Assembly: GCF_014637725.1 (NCBI RefSeq) | Contig: NZ_BMFC01000004.1 | Span: 186,001 to 250,000 of the forward strand | Reading direction: 5' to 3' | From: Marivita lacus | GTDB taxonomy: Bacteria; Pseudomonadota; Alphaproteobacteria; Rhodobacterales; Rhodobacteraceae | Length of the DNA stretch: 64,000 nucleotides | Part shown: one piece after another, positions 8,921 through 17,484 of the stretch | Layout of the letters: each line of letters begins with the position of its first letter | Numbering within the stretch: the stretch's first letter is position 1 | Translations under genes and position numbers: made by a program | Notes under the pieces: generated by a model | Databases searched by the model: none | The model's input: only the letters and a program-made list of their open reading frames with translations | Told to the model about the DNA's origin: nothing

Positions 8921-9139
8921 TTACTTGAAGCGGTAGTTGATCCGACCCTTGGTCAGATCGTAGGGAGTCATTTCGACTTGCACCTTGTCGCCTGCAAGAA
9001 CCCGGATACGGTTCTTGCGCATCTTTCCTGCCGTGTGCGCGATGATCTCATGGCCGTTTTCAAGCTCGACCCGAAACGTCGCGTTAGGCAGGAGTTCCTT
9101 GACGACACCGGGAAATTCGAGCGTATCTTCCTTGGCCAT
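8921..9139 (-). CDS. infA: Translation initiation factor IF-1
   Basis: A 72-residue OB-fold protein that is unmistakably IF-1: [20 protein letters not shown], the [25 protein letters not shown] core, and [13 protein letters not shown] at the end. It binds the 30S A site during initiation. A strong Shine-Dalgarno TTAGGAGAAACC sits directly before the ATG. The following maf gene starts 7 bases after its stop. Confidence 0.98.
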   Translation of the reverse strand: MAKEDTLEFPGVVKELLPNATFRVELENGHEIIAHTAGKMRKNRIRVLAGDKVQVEMTPYDLTKGRINYRFK

Positions 9140-9218
9140 GGTTTCTCCTAAGTTGTTCGCCCCTTACTTCGAGACGCGCTCTTAAATGGGGCCAAACGTG
9201 CGGTTTATCAAGGCCTAT

Positions 9219-10103
9219 TCAGCCGAGTTTCCGCGCCGCGGCAATACTGTCGCGTCCCGATTGCTCGTCCCAGTGCCGCCGATTGAGCACCACGCCATCA
9301 GCCCGCACATGTGCAATCTGCTCCAGATCGACCTCTGCATAGGTCCAGCCGGGTTGGTTCAATCGGCCCTCAGCAATCACGCCCGTAGGCGGAAACCCGG
9401 TATCGGGAGGCCCGAAAATGCCGCCCATTCCGGTGTTTTCGTCAACAGCCTCTGACCAGTCGCAGGCTCCTACGGTTGACGACATGACCGTAACACACTG
9501 ATTTTCCAGCGCCCGCGCCATCGCACCAATGCGCACACGCGAATAGCCAGCCAGCGCTTCGGTGCAGGACGGCACGAGAATCAGATCCGCCCCCGCGACC
9601 GCCCGGCCCAGCAGCGGAAACTCGCTGTCATAGCAGATCAGGATGCCGATCTTGCCAAGCGCCGTGTCGAACAGATGCAGTGGCCCACCGCCGATGACAC
9701 CCCAGACCTCGCGTTCGAATCGCGTCATGATCTGCTTGTCCTGCGCGCCCATGTCGCCGTTCGGTGCAAAGAATCGCGCCCGGTTCACCGGCCGATCCCC
9801 CAGATCCGCATCGAACACCGGGGCCGAGGCCGCAAGGATGTGAACTCCGAACTCCTGCGCCAGCCGGGCGTGCAGCCCATCCGCCTCAGGTATCCGGTCC
9901 GACACCGCACGCAGCGACGCCTCCAGATCCCGTGCCACATCGCGCCCTGCCAGCGTCGCAAGCTCCATCGCGCCATATTCGGGGAACACCAGGAGATCCG
10001 CCCCCGAACCTGCCGCCTCGCTCACCCATCGGGTCAACTTGTCGTCGTAAGCTTTCCACGAATCAAGGAAATCCATCGGATAGGCTGCGGTTGCAATTTT
10101 CAT
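9219..10103 (-). CDS. Carbon-nitrogen hydrolase (nitrilase superfamily)
   Basis: A 294-residue nitrilase-superfamily amidohydrolase with the Glu-Lys-Cys triad visible: Glu in LLVFPEYGAME, Lys in GAQDKQIMTRFE, Cys in IGILICYDSEFP. The substrate cannot be told from sequence. The start MKIATAAYPMDF at 10103 fits the family N-terminus. It lies directly downstream of a GNAT acetyltransferase and a SnoaL-like gene on the same strand, suggesting a small pathway acting on an amide or nitrile. Confidence 0.86.
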   Translation of the reverse strand: MKIATAAYPMDFLDSWKAYDDKLTRWVSEAAGSGADLLVFPEYGAMELATLAGRDVARDLEASLRAVSDRIPEADGLHARLAQEFGVHILAASAPVFDADLGDRPVNRARFFAPNGDMGAQDKQIMTRFEREVWGVIGGGPLHLFDTALGKIGILICYDSEFPLLGRAVAGADLILVPSCTEALAGYSRVRIGAMARALENQCVTVMSSTVGACDWSEAVDENTGMGGIFGPPDTGFPPTGVIAEGRLNQPGWTYAEVDLEQIAHVRADGVVLNRRHWDEQSGRDSIAAARKLG

Positions 10104-10113
10104 CGACTTGTCC

Positions 10114-10689
10114 TCACAATGTGCGCATCCATCCCTGCAGACGGTGCGCCGTCTCTTCCGCCTCACCCACATCCTGCCAGTGAAAGGTGGCGATCACGCC
10201 CTCGGCGGGCGCATATCCGCGCTTGCGCCAGAACGCGTCAAGAGGGCGATACTCAACAGGACGCGCCGGGTGATCTTCGGGACGTATCACGCTGAAGAAA
10301 AGCGCATATTTGAAGCCGGCCTCCCGCGCCGCCGCCTCTCGCTCATCAAAGAAGGTATGACCGATGCCGCGCCCGCGATACTCGGGCAGAAGCACGCTTT
10401 CAGCACAGTAGAAGATCTCATCCTTCGGCGGCAGCGTGCCAGCAGCCTGCAACGCGTCGGCATGGCTGGCAAACGGCATGCCCGTCGCCGCGCCCACGAC
10501 CTTGTCGTCATCCCGCGCCACGACAATCACCGCTTCCGCGTTGTCCCGATAGGACCGCATATAGCTGCGCTCATAGCCGAGATCCCCGTCGTAAAGGTAT
10601 GGAAAATCGCGAAAAACTGCGATCCTGAGATGTGCAAGATCGTCAAGCGCGCCGTCCAGCGCGTCGGGATGCAGACGCTCGACCTTCAC
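10114..10689 (-). CDS. GNAT-family N-acetyltransferase
   Basis: A 191-residue protein with the acetyl-CoA-binding GNAT motif A in AESVLLPEYRGRGIGHTFF (R/Q-x-x-G-x-G/A pattern) and a preceding beta-strand block VIVVARDDDKVVGAATGMP. The acceptor substrate is unknown. The GTG start at 10689 overlaps the stop of the SnoaL-like gene as GTGA, so the two are probably translationally coupled; longer upstream readings simply run into that gene in another frame. The nitrilase gene follows 10 bases later. Confidence 0.85.
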   Translation of the reverse strand: MKVERLHPDALDGALDDLAHLRIAVFRDFPYLYDGDLGYERSYMRSYRDNAEAVIVVARDDDKVVGAATGMPFASHADALQAAGTLPPKDEIFYCAESVLLPEYRGRGIGHTFFDEREAAAREAGFKYALFFSVIRPEDHPARPVEYRPLDAFWRKRGYAPAEGVIATFHWQDVGEAEETAHRLQGWMRTL

Positions 10690-11081
10690 GAGACCTGCTT
10701 GATCCAGTCGTTGAGGTTGTAATAGGTCACCACGCGGCTGATCTTGCCGTCCTGCATCGAAAAGAACGACCCGGCAGGCAGGCGGTACCCTTGCCCACGC
10801 GCCTCCGGCAGGCCCGCATCGGTGGCAAGGTACGTTCCGTTGACCATGTACTCCGCCGCCCCGCGCGCACCGTCCTCGGCGGCGAACACCACCAGTTCGG
10901 TCAGCGTCTCGTCGTAGCACTCTGACATGTGGGCGCAAAACGCCTCGAACGCGTCGCGCCCGATCCGCACATTTCCCTCGTTCACGTGATGCGCCACGTC
11001 CTCGGACAGACAGTCCAGCATGGCGGGAATGTCCTTGGCGTTGAATGCTTCGAAATACCGCTCGATGGTTGCACGGCTCAT
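10686..11081 (-). CDS. SnoaL-like / ketosteroid isomerase-related protein
   Basis: A 131-residue NTF2-fold protein: SRATIERYFEAFNAKDIPAMLDCLSEDVAHHVNEG is the usual SnoaL/ketosteroid-isomerase N-terminal helix-strand block, and the C-terminus gives PAGSFFSMQDGKISRVVTYYNLNDWIKQV. The pocket may be catalytic or only binding. It leads a three-gene set with the GNAT and nitrilase genes and is separated by one base from the phosphatase gene upstream. ATG 11081 is used; the in-frame region before it belongs to the phosphatase gene. Confidence 0.82.
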   Translation of the reverse strand: MSRATIERYFEAFNAKDIPAMLDCLSEDVAHHVNEGNVRIGRDAFEAFCAHMSECYDETLTELVVFAAEDGARGAAEYMVNGTYLATDAGLPEARGQGYRLPAGSFFSMQDGKISRVVTYYNLNDWIKQVS

Positions 11082-11082
11082 G

Positions 11083-11526
11083 TCAGCCTCCCCATTTCCG
11101 TTTGAGTTGTTCGACCAATTGGTCGCGTGTCTGCCGATAGGCATTGAGCTTCTGCTCACGGGTCTCGCCAAGGCCGGTCGGGTCCATGATCGGCCAGTAT
11201 TCTACCGTCAGATGATAGAACCGCGTCAGATCCAGCGCCCGCCGCTGCGATGCGGGCGACAGCGCCACAATGAGGTCAAACCCCGAAAGCGCCTCGCCGG
11301 TTTCCTCCATCTCGTCGAAACTGCGCGACTGGTGACGGTCCATCTCGACCCCGATCTCCTTGCAGACCGCGATGGCGAACCCGTCGATCTCCAGATCGTT
11401 CATCACACCCACCGATTGCACATAGGTCTCGAAGCCGTAGAGCTTCTTCGTGATCCCTTCCGCCATCGGTGAGCGAACAGCGTTGTGATCGCAGCAAAAC
11501 AGAATCGACTGCGGCAGCGCTTTCAA
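11083..11526 (-). CDS. Low-molecular-weight protein tyrosine phosphatase / ArsC-like
   Basis: A 147-residue LMW-PTP fold protein. The phosphate loop is C12-D-H-N-A-V-R18-S (CX5R), and a C-terminal acid loop appears in YWPIMDPTGLGE, as in LMW phosphatases and thioredoxin-type arsenate reductases. Start codon choice is uncertain: TTG 11526 is the only in-frame start close to the P-loop, with GAGG immediately upstream. The gene follows UPF0262, a pairing seen across alphaproteobacteria. Tyrosine phosphatase versus arsenate reductase activity cannot be settled by reading. Confidence 0.82.
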   Translation of the reverse strand: MKALPQSILFCCDHNAVRSPMAEGITKKLYGFETYVQSVGVMNDLEIDGFAIAVCKEIGVEMDRHQSRSFDEMEETGEALSGFDLIVALSPASQRRALDLTRFYHLTVEYWPIMDPTGLGETREQKLNAYRQTRDQLVEQLKRKWGG

Positions 11527-11529
11527 TCC

Positions 11530-12009
11530 TCAGCCCCCGAAATGCAGCACGCAGACCAGCGTGAACAACCGCCGCGCGGTGTCATCATCCACGGTCACCT
11601 TGCCCTCGAGCCGTTCCTGCAGGATGCGCGCGCCTTCGTTGTGGATGCCGCGCCGCGCCATGTCGATCGTCTCGATCTGGCTCGGCGGCAGGGTCTTGAC
11701 CGCATCGAAATAGGATTTGCAGATCTGGAAATAATCTTTCACCACCTGCCGGAACGGCGACAGGGAAAGGTGAAATTCCGCTGCCTTGTCATGGCTTTCC
11801 GTGGTCACGTCAAAGACAAGCCGCTTGTCGCGGATCGAGAGCCCCACATTGTACGGCCCAGACGGCACCGGTTTTCCGTCGCGCGCAGGCAATTGAAACG
11901 TGTTGTGCTCCATGAGGTCGAACATCGCGACGCGGCGTTCCTGTTCGATCTCGGGGGTTGGCGGAGGCAGGTTGCCGTCGTCCAGCTTGATATGGGCAAT
12001 GCGTGTCAT
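11530..12009 (-). CDS. UPF0262 family protein
   Basis: A 159-residue conserved alphaproteobacterial protein recognised from TRIAHIKLDD at the start, IEQERRVAMFDLMEHN, and IDMARRGIHNEGA-ILQERLEGK near the end. No function is known for the family. The start at 12009 agrees with the family N-terminus. It usually sits between hisD and an LMW phosphatase gene; here the downstream neighbour is conserved, but an FrhB-like gene occupies the upstream place. Confidence 0.88.
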   Translation of the reverse strand: MTRIAHIKLDDGNLPPPTPEIEQERRVAMFDLMEHNTFQLPARDGKPVPSGPYNVGLSIRDKRLVFDVTTESHDKAAEFHLSLSPFRQVVKDYFQICKSYFDAVKTLPPSQIETIDMARRGIHNEGARILQERLEGKVTVDDDTARRLFTLVCVLHFGG

Positions 12010-12076
12010 GGGTGGTCTTCCTTGGTCTGCGCACCTCCCTAACGCGCGTTCAGATATGGCGCAATTGACCTTTGGC

Positions 12077-13297
12077 CTAACTGCGCGTCTCGTCATTGTC
12101 GGGCATCAGACCATAGCGCGCGGCAATCCGCCAGACATGCGCAGGCACCATGTTCTTGATCCGTGCCGGATGCACCCGCCGCAGGTGCAAAATTGTCTCT
12201 ATCGCCTTCATCTCGACACGCGCCCGCGCAAACTCGAGCCCCCTCGGCCCGGTGCGCGGCTGCAACCACGCCACGATGGGCCGCACCCAGTCCGGCATGC
12301 GCCGCAACGGCAGGCCACCCGCCGCCCGTTCGGTGTTGGCCATGAAGCCTTTCACGGCGGCCTCGCGCTTGCCCTTGTCGGTCAAGGCGCGCCGCACCAC
12401 CCGGTCGCCCAACCGGTCCAGCACTGCCGCCCCGCGCGCATTGCGCACGATCAGCCACTGGTCGCCGTCACCACCCATGTAGCCCACGGTGATATCCGCC
12501 AGCCGGTTGGTGTAATCGACACAGGTCTTGCAGGTCATCGGAAAGAAATCCGCAGGCAGGTCGGACAGCGGCAGCTTGAGAAACGGCACGAAGCGCGGCT
12601 TGCGCCCATCGTCGAACCGCAGTTCCACACGGTAGTCCGCCCGGAACTCGAGATACGACACGGTCTCGGGCCGGTCATCCAGCCGCGCCAGAAACGCATG
12701 GAAATTCTCGGTCGTGGTGTTGTCGGAACAGGGCGTGCCGATCACCGTGATCTCGTCGAACCCCAGCTCTGCCTCCAGCGCCCGCAGCGCATAGACCTGG
12801 CAGGGAATGCCCACCACCGCGATCCGCCGATGCCCGGCCGCGCGCGCAGGCTCCAGCAGCGCCAGAAGCGGCCCGTAGCCCATCCGCATGCCCCGGCACT
12901 GCGCCATCTGCTCGGCATCCGTCACGATCACTGGCAGCGGCTTCCACCGGTCCTCGGGGTCGGGTGCCGTCGCGAGCACCGCATCCACAGCGCCAGCGCG
13001 CAACAATTCCGCCGCCAGCGCCGTGGTCAGGCCGGTCCATTGCGCCCCCTCCGCCGCTGGCTCCAGCCGTGCACGGTACATGGCGTGTGTCACCCCGAAA
13101 AACGCCTCGTCCCCCGTCCCGGCCAGACGCCCGTGGACCGACACCTCAAGGCTCTCGTAATCCGGCTGGATGAACTGGCAGGCCCGCCCGCAGGCGCGGC
13201 CATCCCCCATGCGCGACACACCGCAATCGGTACAGAGCCCAGCGCGCGGCGCGCCGCCGATCTCGGGCACCGTCAGGCCAACACGACCACCATCCAT
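12077..13297 (-). CDS. Coenzyme F420 hydrogenase/dehydrogenase beta-subunit-like (FrhB family) flavo/iron-sulfur reductase
   Basis: A 406-residue FrhB-type protein. Near the N-terminus are CTDCG and ACGRAC cysteine clusters for an iron-sulfur centre. The middle has VGIPCQVYALRALE and VIGTPCSDNTTTENFHAFL, and a further pair lies in MTCKTCVDYTNRLADITVGYMGG. The family includes F420-reducing subunits, 7-hydroxymethyl chlorophyll a reductase and the ferredoxin-dependent divinyl reductase BciB. No photosynthesis or F420 gene is visible here, so the substrate is unknown. The ATG at 13297 has AAGGGAG upstream. The 130 bases to mraY contain the dispersed TTTCCAAATA-type repeat. Confidence 0.8.
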   Translation of the reverse strand: MDGGRVGLTVPEIGGAPRAGLCTDCGVSRMGDGRACGRACQFIQPDYESLEVSVHGRLAGTGDEAFFGVTHAMYRARLEPAAEGAQWTGLTTALAAELLRAGAVDAVLATAPDPEDRWKPLPVIVTDAEQMAQCRGMRMGYGPLLALLEPARAAGHRRIAVVGIPCQVYALRALEAELGFDEITVIGTPCSDNTTTENFHAFLARLDDRPETVSYLEFRADYRVELRFDDGRKPRFVPFLKLPLSDLPADFFPMTCKTCVDYTNRLADITVGYMGGDGDQWLIVRNARGAAVLDRLGDRVVRRALTDKGKREAAVKGFMANTERAAGGLPLRRMPDWVRPIVAWLQPRTGPRGLEFARARVEMKAIETILHLRRVHPARIKNMVPAHVWRIAARYGLMPDNDETRS

Positions 13298-13361
13298 GCC
13301 AACTCTCCCTTGCGCCAATGTGTCAAGTTTAATTGACAGTATCACCGAAAGCGAGTCCGCA

Positions 13362-13383
13362 CTTCTTCTTTTTCCAAATATGC
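13362..13383 (+). repeat. Dispersed short repeat (TTTTTCCAAATATGC family), copy 1
   Basis: A 22-base string identical to positions 39412-39433. It lies between the mraY 3' end and the FrhB-like gene. Shorter relatives with the core TTTC(C/G)AAATA occur near 50451 and 54234. Its role is unknown; two of the four copies lead directly into strong terminator-like hairpins. Confidence 0.75.
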
Positions 13384-13427
13384 CAAAGCAACGCCAACGC
13401 CCGTGCAACGGCTGGCACTGGCCCGTG

Positions 13428-14510
13428 TCAGCGCACCTTCAGCGTCGCAAGTCCGATCAGCGCGAGAATGAGCGAGATGATCCAGAACCGGATCACGATC
13501 TGCGGCTCGGCCCAGCCCTTCTTCTCGTAATGGTGATGGATCGGGGCCATCAGGAACACGCGCTTGCCCGTCCGCTTGAAATAGAGCACCTGGATGATCA
13601 CCGACAGCGCCTCGACGACGAACAGCCCGCCGACGATGGCCAGCACGATCTCGTGCTTGGTGGCCACGGCGATCGCGCCCAAAGCGCCGCCAAGGGCAAG
13701 CGATCCGGTGTCACCCATGAACACGGCCGCAGGTGGCGCGTTGTACCACAGGAACCCCAACCCGCCACCGAACAGCCCGGCGGTAAAGATCAGGATCTCG
13801 CCCGTTCCCGGCACATAATGCACGTCAAGGTAGTCGGTGAAATCGACCCGGCCGACCGCGTAGGCGATCACGCCCAAAGCTCCCGCCGCGATCATCACCG
13901 GCATGATCGCCAGCCCGTCAAGCCCGTCGGTCAGGTTCACTGCATTGGCGGCACCGACGATGACGATCACCGAAAACGGCACGAACAGGTAGCCAAGGTT
14001 CAGCAGCATGTCCTTGAAGATCGGAAAGGCCAGCTGGTTGGTCAGCTCTTCGGGATGATACTGCGCCGCCCAGTAGCCCGCGATGGCCGCGATCACGAAG
14101 CCCAGCAGCAACCGGACCTTGCCCGACACACCGGCAGTGTTCTGCTTTTTGACCTTCGCGTAGTCATCGGCAAAGCCGATCATCGCAAAGCTCATGGTGA
14201 CGAACAGCACCATCCAGATGAACGGGTTGTCCAGCCGCGCCCAGAGCAGGGTCGAGGTCAGCAGCGCGCCGACGATCAGCAGCCCGCCCATGGTCGGTGT
14301 GCCCGCCTTGGAAAAATGCCCCTCCGGCCCGTCGCTGCGAATGGGCTGACCCTTGCCCTGCCGCTTGCGCAGCACGTTGATCAGCGGCCTGCCAAAGAAG
14401 AATCCGAACAGGAGTGCGGTCAGGAACGCGCCCCCGGCGCGGAAGGTGATATAGCGAAAGAGGTTGAAGAAATCGCCCCCGTCCGACAGCGCGGTCAACC
14501 AGTACAACAT
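13428..14510 (-). CDS. mraY: Phospho-N-acetylmuramoyl-pentapeptide-transferase MraY
   Basis: A 360-residue polytopic membrane enzyme (about ten membrane segments) that transfers phospho-MurNAc-pentapeptide to undecaprenyl phosphate to form lipid I. Landmarks are [14 protein letters not shown][10 protein letters not shown], [33 protein letters not shown] and the C-terminal [12 protein letters not shown]. It is the last dcw gene in this window, 7 bases after murF. Confidence 0.98.
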   Translation of the reverse strand: MLYWLTALSDGGDFFNLFRYITFRAGGAFLTALLFGFFFGRPLINVLRKRQGKGQPIRSDGPEGHFSKAGTPTMGGLLIVGALLTSTLLWARLDNPFIWMVLFVTMSFAMIGFADDYAKVKKQNTAGVSGKVRLLLGFVIAAIAGYWAAQYHPEELTNQLAFPIFKDMLLNLGYLFVPFSVIVIVGAANAVNLTDGLDGLAIMPVMIAAGALGVIAYAVGRVDFTDYLDVHYVPGTGEILIFTAGLFGGGLGFLWYNAPPAAVFMGDTGSLALGGALGAIAVATKHEIVLAIVGGLFVVEALSVIIQVLYFKRTGKRVFLMAPIHHHYEKKGWAEPQIVIRFWIISLILALIGLATLKVR

Positions 14511-14517
14511 GAACGTT

Positions 14518-15960
14518 TCATCCTTCCGCTTCGTCGCGCGCGCTGCCTTGGCCCATATTCAGGATGGCGTCAACCACGCGGGCCAGCCCCATCGACAGCG
14601 ATCCCTTCACCAGCACGACATCCCCGGCATCAAGCTGGCGGGGCACGCGTGCGGCCAGTTCATCGGCGGTTGCGACCCACAGACCGCGCCGCTCGGCGGG
14701 CAGAGCCTCGTGCAGGTGCCGCATCAGCGGCCCGACGCAATGCACCTTGTCCAGCACCCGCGTCGCATCGAGATCGGCAAGCGCCGCGTGCAGGTCCGGC
14801 CCGGTCGGCCCCAATTCCTTCATGTCGCCCAGGATGGCGACCCGCCGCCCCCGGCTCAGCCGTCCGACATCGTTCTGCACCGGGGCTGCGGCCAGCACTT
14901 CGAGCGCCGCCGCGACCGAGGCCGGGTTGGCATTGTAGGCATCGTCGAACAGCGCAAGCGTCGCGTGCGGATCGGCCTCGTCGAGGGTGATCGCCACATG
15001 CGCTCCGCGCCCTGCACCGGGATTCCAACGCGCCAGATCGTTCATCACCATGGCGCGGTCCAGCCCAAGCGCGGTCGCCACAGCCACCACACCCATGCCA
15101 TTGACGCCGAAATGCCGCCCCGGCGCATTCACCTTGAACAGGATCGGAATGCGCCACGCGCGCCCCTCGACAACCACCATGTCCGGGTGCGGCGTGACCG
15201 CAATCGCCCGGTGATGGCAGCCTCGGCTTTCCCCGAACGAGATCGACCGCGCGGCATGGCGCGCCGCCACCTCGCGCAGGATCGGGCTGGTCTGGACATC
15301 GCCGTTGAACACCGCCGTGCCCTTCGGCTCCAGCCCCTCGAAGATCGACGCCTTTTCATGCGCGATGCCTTCGATGCTCTCGAAGGCCTCCAGATGCGCC
15401 GGGGCAACCGTCGTGACCATCGCCACGTGCGGGCGCGCCATGCGGCTCAGCGGAGCGATCTCGCCGGGATGGTTCATGCCGATCTCGATCACCGCGAACT
15501 GCGTGTCGCGCGGCATCCGCGCCAGCGTCAGAGGCACTCCCCAATGGTTGTTGTAGCTGGCTTGTGCCGCATGGGTGATCCCGTGCGAGGCCAGCACCGT
15601 GCGCAGCATCTCCTTGGTCGAGGTCTTGCCCACCGACCCGGTCACACCGACCACCTTGGCGCGTGTCCGCGCCCGCGAGGCCCGTCCAAGCGCCTCCAGC
15701 CCGGTCTGCACGTCGTCCACGATCAACAGCGGCGCATCCTCCGCAACGCCCTTTGGCAGGCGGCTGACGAGGGCCGCCGCAGCGCCCTTTTCCAGCGCCT
15801 GCGCCACGAAATCATGCCCGTCCCGCGCCGCCGTCAGGGCGACGAACAGATCGCCCGGCTGGATCGTGCGCGTGTCGATGGACACGCCATGTGCCTCCCA
15901 GGCGGCGGTCACCCGACCGCCTGTCGCCTCTGCCGCCTCTGCACTTGTCCAAAGGGTCAT
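14518..15960 (-). CDS. murF: UDP-N-acetylmuramoyl-tripeptide-D-alanyl-D-alanine ligase MurF
   Basis: A 480-residue Mur ligase. The ATP-binding P-loop is [17 protein letters not shown]. The central domain includes [12 protein letters not shown], and the C-terminal domain has [12 protein letters not shown] and [14 protein letters not shown]. It adds D-Ala-D-Ala to UDP-MurNAc-tripeptide in the cytoplasm. It overlaps murE by 4 bases in the conserved dcw order. Confidence 0.97.
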   Translation of the reverse strand: MTLWTSAEAAEATGGRVTAAWEAHGVSIDTRTIQPGDLFVALTAARDGHDFVAQALEKGAAAALVSRLPKGVAEDAPLLIVDDVQTGLEALGRASRARTRAKVVGVTGSVGKTSTKEMLRTVLASHGITHAAQASYNNHWGVPLTLARMPRDTQFAVIEIGMNHPGEIAPLSRMARPHVAMVTTVAPAHLEAFESIEGIAHEKASIFEGLEPKGTAVFNGDVQTSPILREVAARHAARSISFGESRGCHHRAIAVTPHPDMVVVEGRAWRIPILFKVNAPGRHFGVNGMGVVAVATALGLDRAMVMNDLARWNPGAGRGAHVAITLDEADPHATLALFDDAYNANPASVAAALEVLAAAPVQNDVGRLSRGRRVAILGDMKELGPTGPDLHAALADLDATRVLDKVHCVGPLMRHLHEALPAERRGLWVATADELAARVPRQLDAGDVVLVKGSLSMGLARVVDAILNMGQGSARDEAEG

Positions 15961-17441
15961 GCCAGTTTCCCGTCCAGAGCCGCCACCGCCACGCTGGCCT
16001 GTTCCACATCGTCGAACGGATAGACCGTGTCGCCCACGATCTGCCCGGTCTCGTGCCCTTTGCCGCAGATCAGAAGCGCATCGCCCGGCCCAACCGCATC
16101 GACGCCGCGCAGGATCGCCTCGGCGCGGTCCCCCACCTCGGTGGCCTCGGGTGCGCCCTCCAGAACGGCGGCACGGATCGTTGCGGGGTCTTCGCTGCGC
16201 GGATTGTCGTCGGTCACGATCACAAGGTCCGCGAACTCGGCCGCAGCAGCCCCCATCAACGGGCGCTTGCCCGGATCGCGGTCACCGCCCGCACCGATGA
16301 TCGCCACCAGCCGGCCCATCACATGCGGACGGATTGCCCGGCAGGCGGTCGCCACCGCATCGGGCGTATGCGCGTAATCGACATAGACCGCAGCACCACT
16401 GCTGCGCGTCGCGGCCAGCTGCATCCGGCCCCGTACGGTCTCGAGCTCGGGCAACACCGCAAACACCCGGTCCGGCGCGGCACCGCTGGCGATGACAAGC
16501 CCCGCCGCCACCATGACGTTTTCGGCCTGAAAGCCACCGACAAGGTTCAGCCGCGTCTGAAAGGTCTCGCCACCGAACTTGATCCGCACGTCCTGCCCGG
16601 TGGCGTCGAACCGCTGCGCGAGCAGCGCCATGTCGGCCCCGCCATCCTTGCCGACGGTCATGATCTCCTGCCCGCGCGCCCGCGCGATGGCCAGCATGTC
16701 CACGCCCCGTGCGTCGTCGATATTGATCACCGCAATCCCGTCCTCGGGCAGCACCCGTGCAAAAAGCCCCGCCTTGGCGTCGAAATACGCCTCGAAGCTT
16801 TCGTGGTAATCCAGATGGTCCTGCGTGAAATTGGTGAACCCCGCCGCGCGCAGGTTCACCCCGTCCAGCCGCCGCTGTTCCAACCCGTGCGAGGAGGCCT
16901 CCATCGCCGCGTGGTCGATCCCGGCCTCCACGGCGCCGGCCAAGGCCCGGTGCAGCGTGATCGGTTCGGGCGTGGTGTGCAGAAGCGGTGCCTGCCAATC
17001 GCCCTCGACCCCTGTGGTGCCCAGATTGACCGCCGGATGGCCCAGCAATTGCCAGATGCGCCGCACGAAACTGGCCACGCTGGTCTTGCCGTTGGTGCCG
17101 GTCACGGCAACCACCGTATCGGGCTGCTTTTCGAACCAGAGTGCTGCGCAAAAGGCCAGCGTCTGTCGCGGATCGGCTGCGATCACCACGGCTGCCGTCG
17201 ATCCGGCCAGTTCCTCGCGGGCAATCTCTGCGCCGTCCATGTCGGTGAGAATCGCCGCAGCACCCATGCGCAGCGCATATTGGATGAATTCGGCACCGTG
17301 CATCCTTGTGCCCGGCAGCGCCGCGAAAAGGTAGCCGTCCTTCACGTCACGGCTGTCCACCGCAAGCCCGGAGACGATCGCATCCGTGCCACCGCGCGCC
17401 GTCAGACCCAGCTCGCTCAGGCGTTTGCCCCCTGCTGCCAT
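15957..17441 (-). CDS. murE: UDP-N-acetylmuramoyl-L-alanyl-D-glutamate-2,6-diaminopimelate ligase MurE
   Basis: A 494-residue Mur ligase with P-loop VAVTGTNGKTSVASFV and the DNPRSEDP motif that marks meso-diaminopimelate-adding MurE (as opposed to the Lys-type). It therefore predicts a Gram-negative meso-Dap peptidoglycan. It lies 43 bases after ftsI and overlaps murF. Confidence 0.97.
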   Translation of the reverse strand: MAAGGKRLSELGLTARGGTDAIVSGLAVDSRDVKDGYLFAALPGTRMHGAEFIQYALRMGAAAILTDMDGAEIAREELAGSTAAVVIAADPRQTLAFCAALWFEKQPDTVVAVTGTNGKTSVASFVRRIWQLLGHPAVNLGTTGVEGDWQAPLLHTTPEPITLHRALAGAVEAGIDHAAMEASSHGLEQRRLDGVNLRAAGFTNFTQDHLDYHESFEAYFDAKAGLFARVLPEDGIAVINIDDARGVDMLAIARARGQEIMTVGKDGGADMALLAQRFDATGQDVRIKFGGETFQTRLNLVGGFQAENVMVAAGLVIASGAAPDRVFAVLPELETVRGRMQLAATRSSGAAVYVDYAHTPDAVATACRAIRPHVMGRLVAIIGAGGDRDPGKRPLMGAAAAEFADLVIVTDDNPRSEDPATIRAAVLEGAPEATEVGDRAEAILRGVDAVGPGDALLICGKGHETGQIVGDTVYPFDDVEQASVAVAALDGKLA

Positions 17442-17484
17442 GACGACCCCCTTGTGTCCTGTGTCTCGTTCCGGGCTGCTGCCC

